Shown: in pieces, positions 27,057 through 34,075 of the stretch
Numbering within the stretch: position 1 is the stretch's first letter
Layout of the letters: each line of letters starts with the position of its first letter
Assembly: GCF_946481145.1 (NCBI RefSeq)
Contig: NZ_CAMLMJ010000009.1
Coordinates: 1 to 64,000 of the forward strand
Length of the DNA stretch: 64,000 nucleotides
Source of the DNA: an uncultured Sediminibacterium sp.
Lineage (GTDB): Bacteria; Bacteroidota; Bacteroidia; Chitinophagales; Chitinophagaceae
Direction: 5' to 3'
Notes under the pieces: model-generated
Databases searched by the model: none
Seen by the model: the letters and a program-made list of their open reading frames with translations, nothing else
What the model was told of the DNA's origin: nothing
Program-made: the position numbers and the translations under genes

Positions 27057-27542
27057 CTAGTGCATATCGGCACTGGTAAAACTTAATGGTAGTAAACTAC
27101 TTGCCTGAGGAATAACATAAACCTTGCCTGACAATCCACCTAGAATCAAACGAATGGGTTGTTTTACCCTTAATTCATATTCAAGCAAGCTTTGTCTGCA
27201 AATTCCACAAGGAGAAATGGGATGTTGGCTTTGTCCATTCGTATTATCATAACTAATGGCAATACTTTCTATTGCAACACCCGGATACTGCATGGCTGCA
27301 TTGGATAGTAATACCCTTTCTGCACAAATTCCTACCGGAAAACTGGCATTCTCCTGGTTTGTTCCCCTGATGATCTCACCATTTGCCATGCGGGCCACGG
27401 CTCCAACATTAAATTGTGAATAAGGGGCATAGGCCATTTTAGTTGTTTCTCTGGCAATTTTTAAAAGTGCCGCATCACGTTCATTTAGCTGTGCTTCAGT
27501 TTCAAACACTTCGAATGAGAACTGAAATTGTTGCTGATTCAT
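27057..27542 (-). CDS. cdd: Cytidine deaminase
   Basis: A 161-residue homotetrameric-type cytidine deaminase that converts cytidine and deoxycytidine to uridine forms for salvage. The zinc and proton-shuttle motifs are CAERVLLSNA (Cys ligand and catalytic Glu; the first ligand is Cys, as in tetrameric forms) and PCGICRQSL (two Cys ligands). The N-terminal helix with NVGAVARMANGEIIRGTNQENAS is the usual substrate loop. A strong terminator-like hairpin lies only 18 bases upstream of its start codon (see 27561-27592). Confidence 0.95.
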   Translation of the reverse strand: MNQQQFQFSFEVFETEAQLNERDAALLKIARETTKMAYAPYSQFNVGAVARMANGEIIRGTNQENASFPVGICAERVLLSNAAMQYPGVAIESIAISYDNTNGQSQHPISPCGICRQSLLEYELRVKQPIRLILGGLSGKVYVIPQASSLLPLSFTSADMH

Positions 27543-27560
27543 ACACTAACTTATTAAGAC

Positions 27561-27592
27561 AAAAAAGTCCTCAAAGCATACGCTATGAGGAC
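27561..27592 (-). terminator. Terminator-like hairpin in the cdd leader
   Basis: GTCCTCA (27567-27573) pairs with TGAGGAC (27586-27592), with a further AGC/GCT inner pair. Read on the minus strand it is followed by six T residues, the form of an intrinsic terminator, and then about 20 bases to the cdd start. It could end transcription from upstream or attenuate cdd. A small hairpin CTTAC/GTAAG lies next to it (27595-27610). Confidence 0.65.
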
Positions 27593-27947
27593 CCCTTACG
27601 GTAATGTAAGTTACGAATTATTTATCTAAAAAATTGCAAAAATGACCCCTGTATGCTCAGTGTTTCGGGGTATTGCTGTCTGGTAAAAAAAGCTTTTAGC
27701 CTTTAGCTACTAGTCTCGTCTAGGGCTAGATGGCGGTTATTTTAGGTCTTCTGCTATTAATGGAATAAATGAGGGGAGATAATTTAAAATGAGCTGGTTA
27801 AAGAAATATCAGATTGCCGTTAATGCACTGTCTGTAATAAAAGAACTCGGATTTTCATGATTTTCAATATCTATCATGATAAATCATGAAAATCCGTGTT
27901 CTATCCTACTTGTAGCTTGCTACAAGAAACCCCTTCAGGAAAAATAA
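27593..27947. repeat. Long non-coding gap between lepB and cdd with composite repeat, copy C, and a hairpin
   Basis: This roughly 355-base stretch has no gene. It contains an ACCCC/GGGGT hairpin (27645-27671), TAGC-word sequence (27690-27722), a core related to copies A and B (27723-27785), and a hairpin with 20-base arms matching at 19 positions (27843-27862 and 27882-27901). It also has a 26-base stretch (27884-27909) that matches 59850-59875 at 21 positions, and TGTAGC/GCTACA words at its end. The part 27786-27842 shows nothing recognisable. Confidence 0.65.
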
Positions 27948-29459
27948 CTACTTAATACTTCTCATAATTCTTTTCCAGCGTGGACCTTTATCCCAGCTAA
28001 ACCATATAAGTGATGCCTTTCCAACAATATGCGTTTCCGGTACGAAACCCCAGTATCGGCTATCCTGACTGCGATGGCGGTTATCACCCATCATCCAGTA
28101 ATAATTAAGTTTCACTGTATAGGTGTTTGTTGCTTGTCCGTTGATAAAAAATTTACCTTCTTTTTCTTCGAGTGTATTGTGTTCATAGGTCGCGATTAAC
28201 CTGCGATAGATAGAAATATTCTGATTGTTAAGTTCTATTACATCTCCTTTCTTAGGTATACGAATCGGACCAAAATTATCAATACTCCATGGATAGTTTG
28301 CTTCATCATTCGGGAATGTCATACCCGCATAATTTTCAATAGACCTGGTTGCAGAAACAAAGTTGGGCAGTTTCTTTAATTTTTCCAGTTCATCTGGTGT
28401 CAGGTTAAACTTGTAACTGCTATCGCTCAACATGTATAATTGTCCTTTCGTATCTGTAGATACATCAATACCCAATTCTTCTTTTAAGAAATCAGGATCA
28501 TATGGCTGCTTGTTGGTAACAACGATGTATTCCGTTTGTGATCCGCCTGGCACTTCAGCAGGATTGCCGTTTACAAATAATTCACCATTTCTGATTTGTA
28601 ACACATCTCCCCCAACACCCACACATCTTTTGATATAGTTATCCGTTTTATCCATTGGATGAACGATGATTGGATATTCCGGGCTAGCCATTAACTCCTG
28701 TCTGTTTCCTTTAAATGTAAAACGGAGCACATCATAATAGGTAGTCTTACTTCCAAATTCAGGCAAATTAATGATGGTATCTCCGGCAGGGAAATTGAAT
28801 ACCACCACATCATTCCGTTTAACTTCCGTAAAAGCAGGAAGACGTTTATAGGGTAATTGAATCCATTTCAGGTATGATGGTGTAGTAAGAGAGAAAGGCA
28901 TGGTATTATGTACAAAAGGAAACGAAAGTGGTGTTTGAGGTATCCTTGCACCATAACTCATCTTGTTTACAAAAAGAAAATCATTCACCAACAATGTTTT
29001 CTCCATACTCTCGGTTGGAATTACATAAGCTTCAAAAACAAAAGTGCGGATAATTGTTGCAGCTACCACCGCAAATACACCCGCATCTATCCATTCTCTT
29101 GATCCTGGCTTTTTATATTGCTTAACTACATCGGAACCATAATATTTTTCATTTTTTGAGAAGCCCAGGTAAGGAAAATAAATGAACGGTAATAATACAG
29201 CAGCAGTATGATGCACCATATTAAACCGTTTGAAATGCATAACAAAAATGATGGTAATCCAGATAGTAATAAACTGTCCGGCTATTGGAATCAATTGCAA
29301 CCAAAACCAATATTTACGGATATGGCATTTTTCTACTATTAACCAGGTATTATAAAACGGTATAAGAGCCTTCCAGGGCTCAATGCCTGCTTTTTTAAAC
29401 ATTCCCCACATACCAAGATGCCATCCGATAATACCAACAATAAACAAGATTAAACCCAT
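27948..29459 (-). CDS. lepB: Signal peptidase I, long Bacteroidota type
   Basis: At 503 residues this is much longer than typical LepB. The N-terminal part (1-115) has about four helices of a DUF5684-like membrane domain (KAGIEPWKALIPFYNTW). The S26 peptidase part follows with VIPTESMEKTLLVND (catalytic Ser at about 155), DNYIKRCVGVGGD (catalytic Lys) and the late motif MGDNRHRSQDSRYWG. A large insert lies between the Lys and the last motif. It cleaves signal peptides of exported proteins at the inner membrane. It is divergent from the merR gene across about 400 bases. Confidence 0.95.
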   Translation of the reverse strand: MGLILFIVGIIGWHLGMWGMFKKAGIEPWKALIPFYNTWLIVEKCHIRKYWFWLQLIPIAGQFITIWITIIFVMHFKRFNMVHHTAAVLLPFIYFPYLGFSKNEKYYGSDVVKQYKKPGSREWIDAGVFAVVAATIIRTFVFEAYVIPTESMEKTLLVNDFLFVNKMSYGARIPQTPLSFPFVHNTMPFSLTTPSYLKWIQLPYKRLPAFTEVKRNDVVVFNFPAGDTIINLPEFGSKTTYYDVLRFTFKGNRQELMASPEYPIIVHPMDKTDNYIKRCVGVGGDVLQIRNGELFVNGNPAEVPGGSQTEYIVVTNKQPYDPDFLKEELGIDVSTDTKGQLYMLSDSSYKFNLTPDELEKLKKLPNFVSATRSIENYAGMTFPNDEANYPWSIDNFGPIRIPKKGDVIELNNQNISIYRRLIATYEHNTLEEKEGKFFINGQATNTYTVKLNYYWMMGDNRHRSQDSRYWGFVPETHIVGKASLIWFSWDKGPRWKRIMRSIK

Positions 29460-29480
29460 GATTTATTTTTTAGATAAAAA

Positions 29481-29488
29481 CAAAAATA
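29481..29488 (-). promoter_or_regulatory. Putative -7 element of lepB
   Basis: On the minus strand the sequence reads TATTTTTG, a full match to TAnnTTTG, 21 bases upstream of the lepB start codon. No -33 TTTG is found at the usual distance. Confidence 0.35.
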
Positions 29489-29603
29489 TTCTTTTCAGCC
29501 AGATATGAGGGGAAAGCTACAAAACTTTTCCCAACTACATGATTTTCAAGCAATAACGACAAATTTTGATTCATTAAATAATCCACTTCCCGCTGCTTTT
29601 GAG

Positions 29604-29777
29604 ACTTAGATCCTGTTTACGATTTATTCTACCAGTTTCTTATGGCTCTTTTCGGCTGCGCCTTCGTTGAATTTTTCGCCTTAAGCGTTTAGACTATGGC
29701 TGCAAAATTCGCCTCGGCTCGCTCGAAAATAGCTCATAATAAACCGGTAGAATAAATCGTAAGCAGGCTCTTAGTCT
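29604..29777. repeat. Large imperfect palindrome
   Basis: Two arms of about 75 bases (29604-29680 and 29700-29777) are inverted copies of each other, roughly three-quarters identical. They include a perfect 17-base match (29617-29633 with 29746-29762, TTACGATTTATTCTACC and complement). About 20 bases separate the arms. It could be a REP/BIME- or MITE-like element, or a cruciform regulatory site for the divergent lepB and merR genes. No transposase is nearby. Confidence 0.75.
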
Positions 29778-29868
29778 TCAAGCTTAGGAAAATATTACAC
29801 AAAACTTTGTTTAATTTATATCTTGTGTGTTTATAAATCTATACCCGTCTGATAATCAAACCCGCTGG

Positions 29869-30759
29869 ATGAATCATTTTACGATTAAAGACATAGAGAA
29901 CCTGAGTGGTATAAAAGCGCATACGCTCCGGATTTGGGAGCAGCGATACAATTTTCTGGCTCCTAAACGTAAGGAAAGTTTGCACAGGTATTATGACAAT
30001 GAGGACCTGAAACAGATATTACGTATTTCACAGTTATATCATAGGGGTATCAAAATATCCAAAATTGCAGGGCTAACCGATGACGCGATACGTTCTATGA
30101 CGATGGGGTCGGCTGAAGACAAGGCCAGTTCTATTATATTGGTTCACCAAATGATTGAAGCTGCCATTGATTTTGATGAGCCAAAATTTGAAAAAATACT
30201 GGATACCGCTTTTAAACAACTGGGGTTTGAAAATACCCTGATTGATGTTGTTTACCAGTTTCTTGAGAGAATGGGGCTACTCTGGCTTACCGACCATATA
30301 ATACCAGCACAAGAGCATTTTTCCAGCAATATTATCCGCCGAAAAATGATTGTTCAGATTGAATCGCTGAAAGAGAGCCCCTCAATTTCTGACAAAGTGT
30401 ACGTATTGTTTACATTAGAAGGAGAACGACATGAAATTCCGCTACTGCTTGTTTATTACCTTATGAAGGCCAGTGGTAAACGATGCATCTACATGGGTAT
30501 TGATTTGCCTTTTGATGACCTGGTTACTTATGTAAAACATAAAAATCCCACCCATTTATATTTTCATGCTATTGCGAATGTAAGTGACCAGCCCATAGAA
30601 CAACATGTTGCTACTTTGGTTCAATTATTTCCAGACCAACAAATATTAATGTCCGGCCCCCTGACCAAAGAAATTAAAGCCCCCCACTCAAATCTGAAAG
30701 TGCTGTATTCATTACCGGAAATGATTGCATATATCAAGTCCATAGACGATAGTCCATAG
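29869..30759 (+). CDS. MerR-family regulator with a CarH/LitR-like cobalamin-binding domain
   Basis: The ATG at 29869 gives 296 residues beginning MNHFTIKDIENLSGI; a GTG at 29827 adds 14 unconvincing residues. The MerR winged helix (1-75) includes TLRIWEQRYNF. The C-terminal part has a helical bundle with W139 followed after nine residues by E149-H150 (the CarH/LitR W-x9-EH motif capping adenosylcobalamin). A Rossmann-like B12-binding domain has GERHEIP with H188, the place of the lower axial His ligand (usually GERHEIG). It probably represses target genes in the dark and releases DNA when B12 is photolysed, or it senses B12. The last residues are encoded by a GTCCATAG repeat. Confidence 0.85.
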   Translation: MNHFTIKDIENLSGIKAHTLRIWEQRYNFLAPKRKESLHRYYDNEDLKQILRISQLYHRGIKISKIAGLTDDAIRSMTMGSAEDKASSIILVHQMIEAAIDFDEPKFEKILDTAFKQLGFENTLIDVVYQFLERMGLLWLTDHIIPAQEHFSSNIIRRKMIVQIESLKESPSISDKVYVLFTLEGERHEIPLLLVYYLMKASGKRCIYMGIDLPFDDLVTYVKHKNPTHLYFHAIANVSDQPIEQHVATLVQLFPDQQILMSGPLTKEIKAPHSNLKVLYSLPEMIAYIKSIDDSP

Positions 30760-30800
30760 ACCATAGCCAATTTACCATGGACCATGGACTATGGACCATA
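30736..30800. repeat. GTCCATAG/ACCATGG word-repeat cluster
   Basis: Words AGTCCATAGACGATAGTCC, ATAGACCATAGCC, ACCATGGACCATGG and ACTATGGACCATAAG follow one another and can pair with their inverse copies. The first part encodes the C-terminus and stop codon of the MerR gene. It lies between convergent genes and is probably a bidirectional terminator. Confidence 0.7.
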
Positions 30801-30828
30801 AGCCAGTCCCAAATTCTCAACAGTAACT

Positions 30829-31980
30829 TTACACATACGCAGTTACGTCCTGCTCTGTGATTGTTTTTCCGGATAAGATTATCAATCTTTCTACCACATT
30901 ACGCAACTCTCTGATATTACCTGTCCAGTTATGTTGCTGAAGTACCTCTAATGCTTTTTTATCGATTTCTTTTTTCGATTGACCATATTCTGCTGCGATA
31001 TCATCTAAGAATTTTGCAACAAGAAGAGGTATATCTGTACGTCTTTCGTTTAGGGATGGTACATGGATCAGGATAACACCTAGTCGATGATAAAGATCTA
31101 GCCGGAAGTTTTTTTCTTCCACTTCCTTCAGGAGATCCTTATTGGTTGCGGCAACTACCCTAACATCCACTGCAATTTCTTTATCTCCCCCTACTCTGGT
31201 AATTTTTCCTTCTTGTAATGCTCTCAATACTTTTGCCTGAGCACTCAGGCTCATATCGCCTATCTCATCCAAAAACAGGGTACCTCCATTTGCTTGCTCA
31301 AACTTACCAATGCGTTGTTTTATCGCAGAGGTAAAAGATCCTTTTTCATGACCGAACAATTCGCTCTCAATCAATTCGCTTGGAATAGCTGCACAGTTCA
31401 CTTCTACAATCGGTCCCTGGGCACGATTACTTTTCTCATGTAACCATCTTGCCACTAACTCTTTCCCGCTACCATTTTCTCCGGTAACCAACACTCGGGC
31501 ATCTGTTGGTGCCACTTTTTCGATGGTTTCTTTGATGCGTATGATTGCTTCACTTTCACCTATGATTTCCTGTACTTTCGAAACTTTACGCTTCAGCACT
31601 TTTGTCTCCTGTACCAAAGTGGTACGATCCATTGCATTTCGAATGGTGATCAATAATCTGTTTAAGTCTGGAGGCTTTGAAATATAATCGTATGCACCTT
31701 TCTTAACTGCGTCAACCGCTGTTTCTATATTACCATGTCCACTGATCATAATTACCGGTGTATCAGATCCCGATTCTGTTACTTTTTGCAGGAATTCAAT
31801 TCCATCCAGTTTGGGCATTTTAATATCACATAGTACTACATCGTATGATCCGGAAGAGAATTTTTTAAACCCCTCTTCTCCATCGGCAGCCTCTTCCACC
31901 TTAAACCCTTCATTCCCGAGAATATCTTTTAATACGTTTCTGATAGCCCTTTCATCATCAATAATCAATATAGTTGGCAT
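30829..31980 (-). CDS. Response regulator with AAA+ domain, NtrC-like but without DNA-binding domain
   Basis: The ATG at 31980 gives 383 residues. The frame is open to 32028, but that would overlap the TonB receptor gene. The receiver domain (1-115) has DD at 8-9, phospho-acceptor D52 and the K of SKPPD. The sigma54-type AAA+ domain (about 140-375) has Walker A GENGSGKE, Walker B GGTLFLDEIGD and WTGNIRELRNV. The sigma54-contacting loop is GSFTSA instead of GAFTGA. The protein stops soon after the AAA+ lid (ITEQDVTAYV), so the usual Fis-type helix-turn-helix is absent. No histidine kinase gene is adjacent. It may act on sigma54 without specific DNA binding. Confidence 0.88.
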   Translation of the reverse strand: MPTILIIDDERAIRNVLKDILGNEGFKVEEAADGEEGFKKFSSGSYDVVLCDIKMPKLDGIEFLQKVTESGSDTPVIMISGHGNIETAVDAVKKGAYDYISKPPDLNRLLITIRNAMDRTTLVQETKVLKRKVSKVQEIIGESEAIIRIKETIEKVAPTDARVLVTGENGSGKELVARWLHEKSNRAQGPIVEVNCAAIPSELIESELFGHEKGSFTSAIKQRIGKFEQANGGTLFLDEIGDMSLSAQAKVLRALQEGKITRVGGDKEIAVDVRVVAATNKDLLKEVEEKNFRLDLYHRLGVILIHVPSLNERRTDIPLLVAKFLDDIAAEYGQSKKEIDKKALEVLQQHNWTGNIRELRNVVERLIILSGKTITEQDVTAYV

Positions 31981-32014
31981 GGTATACTTTTTTGCTAAGT
32001 TAAAGAATGTGATG

Positions 32015-34075
32015 TCAGCGTAATTCAAAATTCATGCCGAACAGCAGGTTCCTGCCTGGCGCTGCATTATAATACCTCCGTCCCAGTGCATTGATATCAT
32101 TACCAAGGCTATATGTCTGGTTTAATGCATTATCAATAGCCATGAAAATTTCCCATTTTTTGGCTTTATAACCTACTCGACATTGCAATAGTTCATAATG
32201 TTCAGCATAAGCATCATTGATATCATTTAAAGGAATAGCGGATACAGTATTTAAGAAACAGGATACATATATCCCATTCTTTAACCGCAGGTCAATCGCC
32301 GAGCTTAAAGTATTCGAAGGAACACCTGTGAGTTTATTATTACTATAATCAACACTACCTTGCTGATAATTAATAAAGCGATAAGGCTGGAAGCTATACG
32401 CAAAAGAAACTGATAACTCTTTTACATATCCGGGGCCATTCTGAATGATCATAGGTTTAACCATTGCTTCAATACCTCTTTGTAAAGTACTTCCTGCATT
32501 AACAAAATACTCTGTTCCGGAAGTACTGTTTCTTCTCACAATCGCATTATTAAGTTTGAACCGGTAAAAAGCGATGTCGAACATTAATTTATTATCCAGT
32601 ATTTCCCCTTTAATACCTGCTTCCAAATTCCATCCGCTTTCTGCATTCAGGTCGCCATAAAAATTTCCATCAGATGGTCTGAACTCTGCAAGACTCGGTG
32701 CTGAAAATCCTTTCGCAATAACCCCATACACATAAAGATTTGGTTTGATTGCGTAAGCCATAGCAAGCCTCGGGGTAAAAATATTTTCAATTTTTCTTTT
32801 TGTATAACCTGAGCTTATATCTGTTAATCGTTTGTAGCGATACAGTTGTTGATTGTTACTTACACCAACAGTAATAGTAAATCGCTCTTTAAAAGAATAT
32901 TGGAATTGGGAAAACAAAAACCATTGTGTTGCAAAAACTTTATCGCGGTACTGTACGGTATCTTTAACTCCTGACCTGTTGCCAAAATTATCGATAGAAG
33001 CTTTTTGCTGCTGCCACTCACCTCCTATATTCAATTGCCAACGATGATCTTGTTTTGCTTGTTTATATTGCCATTGTGTGCCAAAACCAGTATTGTGTTC
33101 TTTTCTTTCTTCATAATTGGTGATGAATGGATTGGTGAATTTTGTGCTGCTATACATGCCGAATGATTGGATACTGCTATTAGTATTAAGTATCAGCTCA
33201 TGATGCAGTCCATTGAACCATGTTTTATTATAAATGGCTGTTTTTTGTTGCACTGCTCCAGGTAATGCTCCTGCTGGCTGTCTGGCTTGTTTAGGATTTT
33301 GTTTGTATTGTGTTTCATTAATCCCTCCAGGTGTTTGGTAATATAGATCAGTATAGAAGCTGAGTATGCGCCAGTTCTGCTGCTTTCCGTTTATGGCAGC
33401 CTGCCATTTTAATCCATCCCTGCGCATTGCCGATTGTTCGCGATACCCATCGGATTGAGCATGGACCTGTGATAAACTACTGGAAAATTTGGGTGTTGCA
33501 TATTCCCAGTTCAAAAGTTGACGAAATAACCCATAGGAGCCTCCTGCAAGCCCTCCGTTTATTTTATTCACCGGATTGGCATAAAACTTAAGCGGCGACC
33601 TTAACAATACAGCACCGCCCGTTCCAGCACCATAAACAGCGGCTACTGGTCCCTTCAAAACTTCCGCACCTGTGACCTGAGAAAGGTCAATTAAATTAAG
33701 ATAAGTATTACCTCCCCCATCTGTTAAAGGCAACCCTTCATAATATACTTTGATGTTTCTAACACCAAATGGCGATCTCAATAAACTACCCCTGATAGAT
33801 AACCGATAACTACCAGGCGATCGCTCTTCCATACGAACCCCAGCAAGTGAATTCATGACAGGTAAAAAGGTAAGTGTTGGCGTTTTTTTCAGATCAGCTT
33901 CACGGATAATGGAAATAGCCGCTGGTAATGCCTGCCATTTAGCTCGTCCATAAAAAGCATTCACAACCACTTCATTTAAGGCAATAGTATCTTGTGTAGC
34001 ATCTTGTGCATAGGTAAAAAATGGTGACAGTAAAATCAATAATAACAGTTTTGTCTTTCCCACCCTTCTTATCAT
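32015..34075 (-). CDS. TonB-dependent outer-membrane receptor
   Basis: A 686-residue receptor with a signal peptide (MIRRVGKTKLLLLILLSPFF, cleaved near TYA) and a short TonB-box-like segment (ALNEVVVNAF). The plug domain (about 40-160) has RLSIRGSLLRSPFGVRNIKV and GPVAAVYGAGTGGAVLL, and a beta-barrel extends to the final RNLLFGMNFELR with C-terminal aromatic/Arg. It lacks the carboxypeptidase-regulatory-like domain of SusC-type receptors and has no SusD partner, so it resembles siderophore or metal receptors. The GH29 gene overlaps its start by the ATGA motif (34072-34075), which suggests translational coupling. Confidence 0.92.
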   Translation of the reverse strand: MIRRVGKTKLLLLILLSPFFTYAQDATQDTIALNEVVVNAFYGRAKWQALPAAISIIREADLKKTPTLTFLPVMNSLAGVRMEERSPGSYRLSIRGSLLRSPFGVRNIKVYYEGLPLTDGGGNTYLNLIDLSQVTGAEVLKGPVAAVYGAGTGGAVLLRSPLKFYANPVNKINGGLAGGSYGLFRQLLNWEYATPKFSSSLSQVHAQSDGYREQSAMRRDGLKWQAAINGKQQNWRILSFYTDLYYQTPGGINETQYKQNPKQARQPAGALPGAVQQKTAIYNKTWFNGLHHELILNTNSSIQSFGMYSSTKFTNPFITNYEERKEHNTGFGTQWQYKQAKQDHRWQLNIGGEWQQQKASIDNFGNRSGVKDTVQYRDKVFATQWFLFSQFQYSFKERFTITVGVSNNQQLYRYKRLTDISSGYTKRKIENIFTPRLAMAYAIKPNLYVYGVIAKGFSAPSLAEFRPSDGNFYGDLNAESGWNLEAGIKGEILDNKLMFDIAFYRFKLNNAIVRRNSTSGTEYFVNAGSTLQRGIEAMVKPMIIQNGPGYVKELSVSFAYSFQPYRFINYQQGSVDYSNNKLTGVPSNTLSSAIDLRLKNGIYVSCFLNTVSAIPLNDINDAYAEHYELLQCRVGYKAKKWEIFMAIDNALNQTYSLGNDINALGRRYYNAAPGRNLLFGMNFELR

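Larger units (their letters stand above)
29460..29868. other. Divergent regulatory gap between lepB and the MerR gene
   Basis: This roughly 409-base gap holds no gene. A minus-strand -7 match TATTTTTG (29481-29488) could serve lepB. From about 29604 to 29777 lies a large imperfect palindrome (separate entry). The remaining parts (29489-29603, 29778-29868) show no clear structure apart from an AT-rich stretch before the merR start. Confidence 0.5.

Noticed and set aside
29827..29868. GTG start 14 codons upstream in the MerR gene
   Set aside because: The extra residues do not match MerR N-termini, and the ATG at 29869 gives the usual start.
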